From positions 62,001 through 126,000 of the forward strand of contig MNWT01000006.1 of assembly GCA_001872735.1 (NCBI GenBank): DNA of 64,000 nucleotides. The letters run 5' to 3'. The notes beneath the pieces are model-generated. The model was not told the origin of the DNA. It made no database searches and worked only from the letters and a program-made list of their open reading frames with translations. The translations under genes and the position numbers were made by a program. Shown one piece after another: positions 43,898 through 53,277 of the stretch (position 1 is the first letter of the stretch; every line of letters begins with the position of its first letter). The stretch is from Verrucomicrobia bacterium CG1_02_43_26. GTDB lineage: Bacteria; Verrucomicrobiota; Verrucomicrobiia; Opitutales; CG1-02-43-26.

Positions 43898-45256
43898 ATG
43901 GAGGTTAGTGAAAAAAAATCCAACCACGAGCTTTTTCAAAAGCGAATTTGTGTATTAAGTGGGCTTGGCAGCACGGGGCTTGGCATAGGTGTAGGTATTG
44001 GTGGCGGTATTTTTCTTGGCGGTGTACTGGGAAATGTGCCCGGGGCGGTCATTGGGGGCATTGTTGGCGGTTTTATGGGGGGTGCATTTGGAATTGCATC
44101 CGCACTATTTTTAAATGTCGGCATTATTGCGTTAACAAGCCGAAAGGTTGAGGTTGTCGAAAATAATACCTATGAGATCAAAAATAATGAAGAATCAAGC
44201 GAAAATAAGGTGTCATCACCTCCGGACGAGAATAGCGTAACCAACGGCACCAAAGGAGATTCTTCAACGATATCCACAACCATTTCCTCTAAGAACGATG
44301 AACGAGAACTGCTCATCAAAGAAGAGTCAAAAGATCTTTCTGGCAATGACGATAAGGGCTCCGAAGTTTCCGCAAATGAAATCAAAGAACGCAACAACGA
44401 CACTATAGAAACATCTAAGGAAAGCGATACCGATGAGTCCAATGAAGAAACGGATCTATTGTCCGAAAATACAGAAAATTCTTATGATAATTACGAATTC
44501 TTTTCTGCTCTTGATGAAAATGATGATTATCAAAAGGAGTTTCCAGAAGATGACAATTTGAACGTCAGTAATGATGAGGTTGAAGGCATTGAACTCAAAC
44601 CAGAAGAAGAACTTGAGTCCGAAACTATTTCCACAAAAGAAACACCGGAAGACAAAGAAAAACGCATTCAAGTAGATGTGGATAACAAAATGCAAACGTT
44701 AACGAAGTGTCTCGGAAAAGAAATTCCGAAAGAACACGTACAAACATTGAAAGATTTATTTGCAGACTGTGCCGAGTGGAAGAGCCTCCAAGATAAGCCT
44801 GAAAAATACCCGGTTAACGAGACATTTAAAAAGCTTATAACTGATTACGTTTATTTTAGCGGACTACAATCTGATGACAAAAAACAAGAAGCCAGAAAAT
44901 TCCTCGAAGATAACCTTTATATCACAGAAGGATTCATCCTTACCTACAAAACAGCCGGAGGAGATCCTCTTGCCATTCTAGCAGCTTTTGGGCTTATAGA
45001 CCAGGACGATGAAACGTTGGTAAAAATAGCTTACGCACTCGTTGACGAAAGCAGTGACATTAGAGGCAACCTTCAAAATATTACCTATTTTCGCCATTTC
45101 TGTGAGGTTATTAAGAATGGCAAAGAAAATTCATATGCAGATAATATCAAAGAGTTTAAAGATGGAATTGCTTCGAATAGTAAAGTATACCAAGATTTAG
45201 GACGCAAAGCCGTCGATGGTGTTAAAGATTACCTTGCGTCTTGGTTTGGCAATTAA
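43898..45256 (+). CDS. Glycine-zipper membrane protein with long acidic linker (5'-truncated by IS)
   Basis: From the ATG at 43898 this is 452 residues; nine more codons lie before the IS. Residues about 22-75 form a Gly-rich double membrane hairpin, with repeated GxxxG and GG spacing (GIGVGIGGGIFLGG, GAVIGGIVGGFMGG). Residues about 80-260 are acidic low complexity, rich in E, D, S, N and T. The last 190 residues look folded and helical (KCLGKEIPKEHVQTLKDLFA onward). A bilobed hydrophobic hairpin near the N-terminus with a polar remainder is the layout of chlamydial inclusion-membrane proteins. The resemblance is of layout only; no family is recognised. Because the native start and promoter are cut off, expression is uncertain, and no ribosome site precedes 43898. 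Confidence 0.75.
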   Translation: MEVSEKKSNHELFQKRICVLSGLGSTGLGIGVGIGGGIFLGGVLGNVPGAVIGGIVGGFMGGAFGIASALFLNVGIIALTSRKVEVVENNTYEIKNNEESSENKVSSPPDENSVTNGTKGDSSTISTTISSKNDERELLIKEESKDLSGNDDKGSEVSANEIKERNNDTIETSKESDTDESNEETDLLSENTENSYDNYEFFSALDENDDYQKEFPEDDNLNVSNDEVEGIELKPEEELESETISTKETPEDKEKRIQVDVDNKMQTLTKCLGKEIPKEHVQTLKDLFADCAEWKSLQDKPEKYPVNETFKKLITDYVYFSGLQSDDKKQEARKFLEDNLYITEGFILTYKTAGGDPLAILAAFGLIDQDDETLVKIAYALVDESSDIRGNLQNITYFRHFCEVIKNGKENSYADNIKEFKDGIASNSKVYQDLGRKAVDGVKDYLASWFGN

Positions 45257-45361
45257 TAGCTATATCGAAATCGTATTACGAATTGGGGCACGGTAAATAA
45301 ACGTCCTTGTTTTCTCTACATAAGCGGGTATTCTGGTTTCAGAACCTAGAAGAAGCCCGTT

Positions 45362-47815
45362 TTGAGAGAAAAAAAGACCAGAAAAGACACACGATCACCC
45401 AATAATAGCAACACGCTTGGCCAAAGAACGATCCAGCCCAAACCACTCTGGGGAATGCTGTTTTTGACACTCGGGATATTAATCTCGGTTGCCTTTTGGG
45501 ACTATAAGCCTGGGCAAAGCCGCTGGATTACAACTGCGGCACTCGATCCCCACGGGCCAATCAATTTGGTCGGTAAATTCGGGGCAACCCTTTCATTTTG
45601 GTTTTCTTATCTACTGGGCTTCACTGCCTGGTTTGTGCCTGTGCTTTTATTTTGGCTCGCCTACGCCTTTGCGTTTCGATTGAGCCATTTGTTTGGCATG
45701 TGGAAGTATGTTTTTTTGGGCATCGCGCTGCTCAGCTTTGCTGGTCTTTTAAGCATGGCCGAAACCAGTATTCTTTCCCCTGCATTTTTACGAAAAATCC
45801 CCACGAACCTTTATCCAAATGGTTTAGGTGGCTCTGTAGGTTCTTTTTTATTTTCCGGCCTCTTGGTTAGTAATTTAGGAAAATTTGGCGGAACCCTTCT
45901 GCTATTAGTCACGTACTGTGTTGGCCTAGTCGGCACGTTTACGCGAGCAGAAACCCCGGCTAAAACGTTTGAAAACATTCAGCGTAATCTTAAAACCTGC
46001 GCGCTCCTTTCTGCCAATTTAACTTCTGGCTCAGGAAAGCGTTTATCACAGGTAATCAAAAATATTTTTAAACGAGATGAAACCCGAGTGGACGGTGTTG
46101 TAGAAAAATCTGAAACCGTTCGTCTCCCTAAGGTGAAATCTGCTAAAATCAAAGAGGTAGTACCTGTTGCAAAAGAACAGCAGTTCGCTGTAACTGCCCC
46201 CAAGGCCGATAAAGGCATCTCTAAAGAATCTGATAATGGTTTGAAAATTTATACCGAAGAGAAAATTGAAAAGGCAGCTGTCGAACTACCGGTTAAACGG
46301 GGTAATTATATTTTCCCAACTTTAGAGCTTCTTCAACAGCCGACCGTACAACAACACGCCCAAGAGGACCACCAGCAACGCGCGGACAATCTGGTAAAAA
46401 CACTTGCTGAATTCGGGGTAGCAGTGATTCCTGCCGAAGTTCATACTGGACCGGTGATCACGCGATATGATGTGACACCTGCTCCTGGCGTGAGGGTTGA
46501 GAAAATTGCCAACTTAGAAAAAAATATCGCCCTTGGGCTAAAAGCATTATCAGTCCGTATTTTAGCACCCGTGCCAGGAAGGGGTTGCGTGGGAGTAGAA
46601 ATCCCCAACCAATACCCCATGCCGGTTTGTTTGCGAGAGATCATTGAATCTACTGCATGGGCCAACACCAAAGCGGAAATTCCAGTTGTCTTGGGTAAAG
46701 AAGTAACGGGTAAACCGTTGGTGGCAGACTTAACTAAAATGCCTCACCTTTTGATTGCCGGTTCTACTGGTGCCGGTAAAACAGTCTGTATTAATGCCGT
46801 GGTCGCGTCTCTGCTCTATCACTCCAGCCCGGAAGATTTGCGGTTCATCATGGTTGATCCAAAGATCGTGGAAATGCAGTTATATAATTCGCTTCCCCAT
46901 ATGTTGATCCCAGTCGTCACGGAGCCTAAAAAGGTACCGGGGGCTCTTAAATGGCTGATTTCAGAAATGGAGCGGCGATACCAAATTTTTGCAAAAATGG
47001 GCGTGCGTAATATTGCCGGCTTTAACGCAAAGGTATTAAAGGACAAGCAAGAAGGGCAAAAGGCCGCCGCTCTAGAGGCTTCCCTCTCTCCTGAGGAGCG
47101 TGTTGCCGTAAACAACATCGAAGTCCCACGAGACGCTTCCATCGAAGTTCCTAAATCAAAGTTACCTTACATTGTTTGCATCATAGACGAATTGGCTGAT
47201 TTGATGATGGTTGCTCCAGCTGATATTGAGACCTGTATCGCACGTTTGGCACAACTAGCTCGCGCAGCCGGTATTCACTTGATTTTAGCCACTCAGCGAC
47301 CCTCGGTAAATGTAATCACGGGTGTCATTAAAGCCAACTTGCCTTGCCGAATTGCTTTCAAAGTAGCATCTAAGGTAGATAGCAGGACAATTCTAGACTG
47401 CGGTGGGGCAGATCAACTCATTGGTCGTGGTGATATGCTTTTCTTGCCTCCCGGTAGCGCGGATTTGGTAAGAGCTCAAGGTGCTTTTGTTTCAGATGAA
47501 GAAATTAATGCGATCATCGATTTCTTAAAACAAAACGGTCCTCCACAGATTGCAAAACATATTCAGCAGGAAATAGACTCCGGAGATGAAGGCGGAAGCT
47601 CAGATGCCAATGAATGGTCAGATGATCTTGTACCAGAAGCATTGGAAGTCATTCGCACCTCACAAAGAGCCTCGACTTCCATGCTACAAAGGCGTTTAAA
47701 GATAGGCTACAACCGCGCCGCGCGCATCATGGAAATTCTGGAAGATGCTGGATACGTAGGGCCCGAAAATGGAGCCCAGCCTCGAGAAATCTTGCGCGAC
47801 TTGGCTCCGTATTGA
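45362..47815 (+). CDS. ftsK: DNA translocase FtsK/SpoIIIE
   Basis: An 817-residue septal DNA pump. It has about four N-terminal membrane helices, a charged linker (about 230-320), and the RecA-like motor with Walker A AGSTGAGKTVC (about 466-476) and Walker B CIIDELADLM. The C-terminal winged helix that reads KOPS sites is intact (SMLQRRLKIGYNRAARIM). The start is a TTG at 45362 with AGAAG upstream; a first ATG at 45455 would shorten the cytoplasmic leader. It clears chromosome dimers during division with XerCD. Confidence 0.94.
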   Translation: MREKKTRKDTRSPNNSNTLGQRTIQPKPLWGMLFLTLGILISVAFWDYKPGQSRWITTAALDPHGPINLVGKFGATLSFWFSYLLGFTAWFVPVLLFWLAYAFAFRLSHLFGMWKYVFLGIALLSFAGLLSMAETSILSPAFLRKIPTNLYPNGLGGSVGSFLFSGLLVSNLGKFGGTLLLLVTYCVGLVGTFTRAETPAKTFENIQRNLKTCALLSANLTSGSGKRLSQVIKNIFKRDETRVDGVVEKSETVRLPKVKSAKIKEVVPVAKEQQFAVTAPKADKGISKESDNGLKIYTEEKIEKAAVELPVKRGNYIFPTLELLQQPTVQQHAQEDHQQRADNLVKTLAEFGVAVIPAEVHTGPVITRYDVTPAPGVRVEKIANLEKNIALGLKALSVRILAPVPGRGCVGVEIPNQYPMPVCLREIIESTAWANTKAEIPVVLGKEVTGKPLVADLTKMPHLLIAGSTGAGKTVCINAVVASLLYHSSPEDLRFIMVDPKIVEMQLYNSLPHMLIPVVTEPKKVPGALKWLISEMERRYQIFAKMGVRNIAGFNAKVLKDKQEGQKAAALEASLSPEERVAVNNIEVPRDASIEVPKSKLPYIVCIIDELADLMMVAPADIETCIARLAQLARAAGIHLILATQRPSVNVITGVIKANLPCRIAFKVASKVDSRTILDCGGADQLIGRGDMLFLPPGSADLVRAQGAFVSDEEINAIIDFLKQNGPPQIAKHIQQEIDSGDEGGSSDANEWSDDLVPEALEVIRTSQRASTSMLQRRLKIGYNRAARIMEILEDAGYVGPENGAQPREILRDLAPY

Positions 47816-48406
47816 GGATAAATCACTTGCAGCACTATCCCGTCTCTATCTAAGAATTTTTGACTGCTTTAGCAAACGCACCTGAAGGAGCCTCAATGAC
47901 GAGAAATGCATTATAATGAAGTGTGCATAAGTTTTTTTGCGCTAAAGAATCCTACAGCCATTAGCGGATCTTTATAACCCTTGTGAAGTTATCTCACATC
48001 GCCAAATCGTAAATTTCGCCCAAAAAAGCTGTCTTTGGGGGAAATAAAGGAAAGAAGTATGCCAAAAATACCGACTGTGAATATCTAGGGAATAAGATCT
48101 GAAAAGCATGGGGAGTTTTTGGGGTATCTAAACATATCCACAAGACATGGGAATAACCCCCGAAGTTATTAACAAAGAAAATAATTCGCAAACAACTGTT
48201 ATTCAATTGCTTAATAAGATTTTAGCGCAAATCCCGAAGCATAATAATAATAAGAAATTTATTTATTTAATATAGTTATATTAGGGTTTGTGAAAAAAAG
48301 ACGGTCAATAACCCCAGAATTTCATATGATCAAATGTGTACCCAATCAAAATCCTCTAAGAATATCGCTAAAAATCTTAGCCATAAGCAGTTGCAAATGG
48401 CAGAAA
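47816..48406. other. 591-bp gene-poor stretch between ftsK and tRNA-Arg
   Basis: No convincing gene; the minus-strand frame at 47994-48206 lacks coding character. The right part is very AT-rich (ATAATAATAATAAG near 48241, then TTTATTTATTTAATATAG). One DnaA-box-like match (ATATCCACA) is at about 48134. This is weak for an origin: one imperfect box and no GATC or clustered repeats. No terminator for ftsK was fixed. Confidence 0.4.
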
Positions 48407-48481
48407 TGGTGCCCCCACCCAGAATCGAACTGGGATTAACGGTTTAGGAAACCGCGGTTCTGTCCATTAAACTATGGGGAC
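48407..48481 (-). tRNA. tRNA-Arg (anticodon CCT)
   Basis: A 75-nt cloverleaf on the minus strand with encoded CCA. Acceptor GTCCCCA pairs with TGGGGGC; anticodon arm GCGGT-TTCCTAA-ACCGT gives CCT, reading AGG. T arm CCCAG-TTCGATT-CTGGG is perfect. Divergent from rpsR. Confidence 0.94.
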
Positions 48482-48594
48482 CCAAAAAACTTCGTTTCTA
48501 AAAGGGTTAGAATAAGTGTCTTGTTAAAAAAGTCAAGAAAGGTTAATTTTTGTGTTGTCATTCTTTGAATAATGAATTTTAATCAATTCCTTCT

Positions 48595-48801
48595 ATGAGT
48601 ACAGAAAACGAAACAGAACAAAAACCGAAGCATTCTTTGAATCCTTTAGACTTTACGTGGGCTGACGTACAAAAGCTGCAACGCTTCGTAACGGGAACAG
48701 GCAAAATATTGCCACGCCGCATTACCCGTTTATCCGCCAAGCAACATCGCCATATTACGAAAACGATCAAACGCGCTCGTAATATGAAAGTGATGATGTA
48801 A
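48595..48801 (+). CDS. rpsR: Ribosomal protein bS18
   Basis: A 68-residue small-subunit protein. The conserved core [19 protein letters not shown], then [18 protein letters not shown], is the bS18 signature. It lacks a CxxC zinc pair, as in many bacteria. It stands alone, away from the usual rpsF-ssb partners, 113 bp from divergent tRNA-Arg. Confidence 0.95.
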   Translation: MSTENETEQKPKHSLNPLDFTWADVQKLQRFVTGTGKILPRRITRLSAKQHRHITKTIKRARNMKVMM

Positions 48802-48828
48802 GGCTGCTAAAAACCGTTTAATAACGGC

Positions 48829-49848
48829 TTGTTGCACGCGAATACAATTTTACAGGCTGCCCATTTTCTTAAAGAAGGGCAGCTTGTTTCGTTACCAACG
48901 GAAACTGTGTACGGGCTTGCGGCAAATGCCCTGGATACTGTTGCCGTACGAAAGATCTTTGAGGTTAAGGGTCGTCCCTTGATTGATCCTTTGATTATCC
49001 ATGTGCGCGACTTAAAGCAAGCAGAAGCATTGGCTCATTTTACCACGGAAGCTTATAAAGTCGCAGAAGCATTTTGGCCTGGCCCATTAACAATTATCCT
49101 TAAGAAAAAGCCGGTTGTGCCAGATTTAGTAACGGCTGGATTGGATACGGTGGCAATCCGCATGCCGAAGCATCCGCTTTTTAGAGCGGTCCTAGAGAAA
49201 GCTGGCATTCCCCTAGCCTGCCCAAGCGCAAACCCGTTTGGTTACGTGAGCCCTACAAAGGCTGAACATGTTGAGAAGACTTTAGGAAAAAAAATTGCCA
49301 TGGTGCTGGATGGCGGAGCCTGTGAAATTGGTCTAGAATCAACTATTTTGTATCTAGGACATAACGAGCAGCCGAAGATCATGCGCTCAGGGCCGATTAG
49401 CCGAGAAGATATTGAAAAGGTCTTAGAATGCGCGGTTGCGCAGTTGGAAGCTTCCGCCACTAAGAAAAGTAATGCAGATGAGGAGAGCCAAAATATCGCG
49501 CAATTAGCACCTGGTCTGCTGGAGAAGCATTATAGCCCACGGTGTTCAATTTACTTATTTGAGCAGGGCAGCGCGCCGAAAAGTTCAGCAATCGAGGCCA
49601 TTGAGGGAAAGAAAATCGCTGTCGTTTATCAAAAAAGACCACAGGAGGACATAAAGCCGGTTTTTGAAAACGAAGAACGTTTTTGGTTAAGTGAGCATGG
49701 CGACCTTGAAGATGTTGCTCGCAATCTCTTTGACCTGATGCAGGTGCTTGATAATGGGCAATATTGTGCTATGTCTGTTGAAAGAGCCCCTGATAGTGGA
49801 ATTGGTCGAGCTATTAATGACCGATTATCCCGTGCGGCAGCAAAATGA
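48829..49848 (+). CDS. Threonylcarbamoyl-AMP synthase, Sua5 type
   Basis: A 339-residue protein with an N-terminal YrdC domain (LPTETVYGLAANA, KGRPLIDPL, GPLTIILKKK, VAIRMPKHPL, SANPFGYVSPT, SGPISREDIE) and a C-terminal Sua5 domain. It makes the activated threonylcarbamoyl used for t6A37 in tRNAs. The start is TTG (48829 or 48832); there is no ATG before the domain. A hairpin (CCGTT-TAAT-AACGG, 48814-48827) ends one base before the start, where a ribosome site would be, so translation may be weak or coupled to rpsR upstream. The next small gene overlaps its stop (ATGA). Confidence 0.92.
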   Translation: MLHANTILQAAHFLKEGQLVSLPTETVYGLAANALDTVAVRKIFEVKGRPLIDPLIIHVRDLKQAEALAHFTTEAYKVAEAFWPGPLTIILKKKPVVPDLVTAGLDTVAIRMPKHPLFRAVLEKAGIPLACPSANPFGYVSPTKAEHVEKTLGKKIAMVLDGGACEIGLESTILYLGHNEQPKIMRSGPISREDIEKVLECAVAQLEASATKKSNADEESQNIAQLAPGLLEKHYSPRCSIYLFEQGSAPKSSAIEAIEGKKIAVVYQKRPQEDIKPVFENEERFWLSEHGDLEDVARNLFDLMQVLDNGQYCAMSVERAPDSGIGRAINDRLSRAAAK

Positions 49849-50173
49849 GCATAGCAGTTGAATTAAGTGATGTTTCAATCGTTCTTCCGGATGGTAAAAA
49901 AACCTTTTCAGAACTTTTAGCCTGGGCTTGTCGGAGACAATGGTACCCGCAACGGGAAAAATCGTTTATTTGCCCCAGAACTTCCTTTTAGCTAAAGAAC
50001 AGACAACTTGTCTATGTCTGGGTATATCTGCGAAATTTGAGGCATTGAGGCGCATTTATAAGGGGTCTGAAGCTTTAACGGATTACGATATATTGGATGA
50101 TGCCTGGAATATAGCGGAAAGAACCCAAAATCGTTTGGAAAGCTATCGGCATCACTCACGAACTGGAGATTAG
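49845..50173 (+). pseudogene. Small gene with a frameshift
   Basis: A frame starts at 49845 overlapping the sua5 stop (ATGA) and reads MSIAVELSDVSIVLPDGKK with convincing coding character, then, after a run of seven A at 49896-49902, becomes nonsense and stops near 49990. A second frame, open from 49898, continues with coding-like sequence (SETMVPATGKIVYLPQNF to ESYRHHSRTGD, stop 50173). The two likely form one gene of about 108 residues broken by a 1-nt indel between 49896 and 49930, or read by slippage. I recognise no family. A sequencing error is also possible. Confidence 0.55.
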
Positions 50174-50219
50174 GAATGGGCGCTTTTCAAGCCTCTAAAA
50201 TCCGACTTTCTTTAATCGG

Positions 50220-52511
50220 CTAAACCAAAGTCTTTTCTTTATTCTTCTTTTTAGACAAAGCAGATTTTACTCGTGTGGCGAGTTTGGTAGCTTTATCTAA
50301 ATTACTCTTTTTTTCAGGCAGTTCACCGTTGTTGTAATAATCGTAATACGTTTTGTCGTAATAATTACTGTAATAATAGTTGACGATATCCAGGCTGATT
50401 TGATTAATAACCGCTCCAAACACAGGCACGTTTGACTCTAATAGTCTAGAGAGATGAGCCTTGGCGGTTTTGCGTTTCACGGAATTGAATTTGACAACGA
50501 AAATAAGGCCGTCCGTATAAGGCAAAATATTCATGATATCACTGACGACCCCCAACGGTGGCGTGTCTATAATAATTTTTGAATATCTTGATTTAGCCTC
50601 TTCCAGTAATTGCTGAAAGCGAGGGCTTAAGAAAATTTGAGTTGGGTTTGTTGCTTTCCCACCAGCGGTGATAACATCAAAATTAGAATACACATTTTTG
50701 TTAACAATATCGTCTAAAGTCGCCCCTTCTTCGCAATATTGAAGAATACCCTTTTTCTTATCGAGCTGGAGTGAACTTCCAATACTCGGCATGCGCAAGT
50801 CTGCATCAATAATCAATACCTTTTCATCATTGGCGGCAAAAGTTAACCCAAGGTTGGTCGTAAAGAAAGACTTGCCTTCACTCGGGAGAGTACTGGTAAC
50901 GGTAATGACTCTAGCGGGTTTGCTGGCTTTATTAAGCCGTAAAAGAGAATCAATGGCTCTAAATGACTCCAGGACGGTTTTTTCTGTACCCTTAACGACC
51001 GTTTTTGCCTTTTCTTGTGTATTTAAGTTGGCCATGCGGGGAATGACGCCAAGTAACGGAAGGCCAACAACGGATTCTATATCAAAAGCAGTTTTGATGC
51101 GGTCATCAAAAAATGCTATTGCAAACACGGCTCCTAATCCACTAGCTATACCGCCCATAAGCCCAAGCGCAAGTATAATTACTTTTTTGGGTTTGGCTGG
51201 GTGCCCGGGGGCAACCGCAAAATCGATGATGCGCGCACTTGGCTTTTTTAAATCTATTTGTGCCATTTCGGTATTAAGCCGTAGCACCATGGACTGATAA
51301 AGCCCTTGATTCACTTCGAAATCTCGCGAAAGTGTGCTGTACTCTACTTTTATTTTACTCAGATTAATAATGCCTTTTTCCTTTTGAGCCAATCGTTTTT
51401 CGGATTGTATTAAAAAGTCTCTTGCGTGGTCATAATTAGCATAAACCTTGTTAATGGAGGAATCTAACGCGGACTTTAATTCTATTTCTGTTTGCTCTTT
51501 TGCGCGAGTCGCTTCGATCATTTTAGGGTGTTTTGCGCCGTATCTTTTCTCTAAGGAGCTGATTTCAATATTTTTTGTAGCAAGATCTGATAGAAGCTGC
51601 TCTACTTGAGGGATAGAATTGATGAAAGAAAGATCCCATAGCTTACCCCCAGACTTTATATATTGGTCAACGAGGTTTTTTCTGGACTGAGCGATATCGA
51701 AGTCCCTACGAGCATCGGTAACCGTTTTATTAATCTCAGTGAGCTCTTGGTGGTCGATATCGGCTTGCTGTTCCAGGGAAACAGTACCGTACTTTTCACG
51801 GTATTCTGCCATTTGGGTTTCAATGTTCTCGACAACTTTTTGTTGCTCTTTCGCACGCTCTTTCAAGTCGAAGATTGCCTTCATTGAGCCATCTATGTTG
51901 AGCGTCATATTGTAATTAATATATTCTTCCGCGAACATGTTAGCAACTTTTGCCGCAATTTCAGGATCAGGGTGATTATAGGCCAGCATAATCATTAAGC
52001 TGGATCGCTCTGGTACGATTTTTCTGTTATGAAACAGAATCTCTGCAATCGCCTCCTTTGATTTGTTAGAGACGCTATAAGGCGCTAAGAACACATCCGT
52101 CAAATTTTCTTTTTGAAGACGATCAGCAACTGCTTTTGCTAAGGTAGAACTCTCAAGAACCTTAATTTGGGTATTTAAGTCCTCACTCGTACGAACTTCA
52201 TTAGATTCTACGCTACGGACGCCCAAAACCGTTGTGTCATCTCTTAAAATTTGAAGCATAGCCTCTGCTTCATAAATTGGGGTCGCCTTTATCAAATAAA
52301 TAATACTGCCTAAAAATATAATCGCAAAAACAAACACTAAGAGCCATACGCGCTCCCTGAGAATGAGGAGGTAATCTTTGATGTTTCTTTGGTTGTTTTC
52401 TTCGTAAGCACCTGAACCGTAACCGTAAGAGTAACTACCATAGCCGTTGTAATATCCGCCGTAGCTCTTCTGGTCTTCTGGTTCGTTTTTGTTGGAATGA
52501 TTATCTTTCAT
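50220..52511 (-). CDS. Wzc-like polysaccharide co-polymerase and tyrosine kinase
   Basis: A 763-residue protein. N-terminal cytoplasmic tail rich in Tyr and Gly (GGYYNGYGSYSYGYGSG); membrane helices near 50-70 and 450; a Wzz domain with coiled coils between; and a BY-kinase domain with Walker A TLPSEGKSF, Walker A' LIIDADLRMP and Walker B IIIDTPPLG. A C-terminal Tyr cluster (NYYYSNYYDKTYYDYYNN) is the usual autophosphorylation site. It controls chain length and export with Wza. Two Tyr-rich tails, one at each end, are unusual. Last gene of the barrel-wza-wzc transcript. Confidence 0.93.
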   Translation of the reverse strand: MKDNHSNKNEPEDQKSYGGYYNGYGSYSYGYGSGAYEENNQRNIKDYLLILRERVWLLVFVFAIIFLGSIIYLIKATPIYEAEAMLQILRDDTTVLGVRSVESNEVRTSEDLNTQIKVLESSTLAKAVADRLQKENLTDVFLAPYSVSNKSKEAIAEILFHNRKIVPERSSLMIMLAYNHPDPEIAAKVANMFAEEYINYNMTLNIDGSMKAIFDLKERAKEQQKVVENIETQMAEYREKYGTVSLEQQADIDHQELTEINKTVTDARRDFDIAQSRKNLVDQYIKSGGKLWDLSFINSIPQVEQLLSDLATKNIEISSLEKRYGAKHPKMIEATRAKEQTEIELKSALDSSINKVYANYDHARDFLIQSEKRLAQKEKGIINLSKIKVEYSTLSRDFEVNQGLYQSMVLRLNTEMAQIDLKKPSARIIDFAVAPGHPAKPKKVIILALGLMGGIASGLGAVFAIAFFDDRIKTAFDIESVVGLPLLGVIPRMANLNTQEKAKTVVKGTEKTVLESFRAIDSLLRLNKASKPARVITVTSTLPSEGKSFFTTNLGLTFAANDEKVLIIDADLRMPSIGSSLQLDKKKGILQYCEEGATLDDIVNKNVYSNFDVITAGGKATNPTQIFLSPRFQQLLEEAKSRYSKIIIDTPPLGVVSDIMNILPYTDGLIFVVKFNSVKRKTAKAHLSRLLESNVPVFGAVINQISLDIVNYYYSNYYDKTYYDYYNNGELPEKKSNLDKATKLATRVKSALSKKKNKEKTLV

Positions 52512-52543
52512 GAAAATAGGGTAAGAACTGTTTATCGTTTATT

Positions 52544-53200
52544 TTAGAAGATACTTTCGGGGACAAAAATGGTGTCTCCATTTTTTAAGTAGATATCTTC
52601 TGAATCAGGCTTTTTCAAAATGGACATGAAATCAACTTTCACCACCTCAATTTTGCCATCAGTATTTAATCGTCTGATTTGTACCGCATGGCTATCGGCT
52701 CGTAAATTTAGGCCTTCCGCGCCGCTGATTGCTTTTGTGAGGGTAAGGTTTTCTTCAGGCGGAATTAATACATTTCCTGGTTTGTTGACTTGCCCCAATA
52801 CTTGTACCTTGCGCTCTGCATACTCAATAATTTGAATTTGTACTTGGGGGTCAATGTAGTAACCGTCAAGATAAAGATCTGTAATGATTTTTTCAGTTTC
52901 ATAAAGTGTTTTACCACCTACAGCTACTTTTCTGATGTGAGGGAGCGAGACTGTCCCGTCCGCAGCTACGCGAACTTCTTTAGGAAATTCAGGTTCTTCC
53001 CCAATCTCAACCCTTAGCAAATCCATCGGCATGAGCTTGTATATTTGTTTCAGGCTCTTTTCTTTTTCAATGCCGGCACTGGTTAGCTGAGAAACCTGCA
53101 TCTTCTTTATAGCACTGTTGTTATTTCTGAATGTGCTGTCTGAGAATGCTGAATGTAGGGATAGAAAAAGGGATATAACGATCAGGAGTTTTTTGTTCAT
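52544..53200 (-). CDS. Wza-like polysaccharide export protein
   Basis: A 218-residue protein with signal peptide (IVISLFLSLHSAFS), a PES domain (LLRVEIGEEPEFPKEVRVAA) and an SLBB-like part (VQVLGQVNKPGNVLIPP). It is shorter than E. coli Wza (about 380) and lacks the outer-membrane helix barrel, so it is probably a periplasmic part of the exporter. No lipobox Cys is visible after the signal, unlike Wza. It lies 32 bp upstream of the Wzc-like gene and follows the barrel gene. Confidence 0.88.
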   Translation of the reverse strand: MNKKLLIVISLFLSLHSAFSDSTFRNNNSAIKKMQVSQLTSAGIEKEKSLKQIYKLMPMDLLRVEIGEEPEFPKEVRVAADGTVSLPHIRKVAVGGKTLYETEKIITDLYLDGYYIDPQVQIQIIEYAERKVQVLGQVNKPGNVLIPPEENLTLTKAISGAEGLNLRADSHAVQIRRLNTDGKIEVVKVDFMSILKKPDSEDIYLKNGDTIFVPESIF

Positions 53201-53277
53201 CAGTTCTTGAAATATAACAAAAAAAATGAGGGAAACAACTCTTTAATTTCCCTCATCAAAGTTTTTATTTAAGCTTC

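Noticed and set aside
47994-48206. Minus-strand frame of 70 residues downstream of ftsK
   Set aside because: Low coding character, no ribosome site and no resemblance to any family.
47816-48406. Replication origin in the AT-rich gap
   Set aside because: Only one imperfect DnaA-box-like match and no clustered repeats. dnaN lies elsewhere without dnaA, so no evidence supports oriC.
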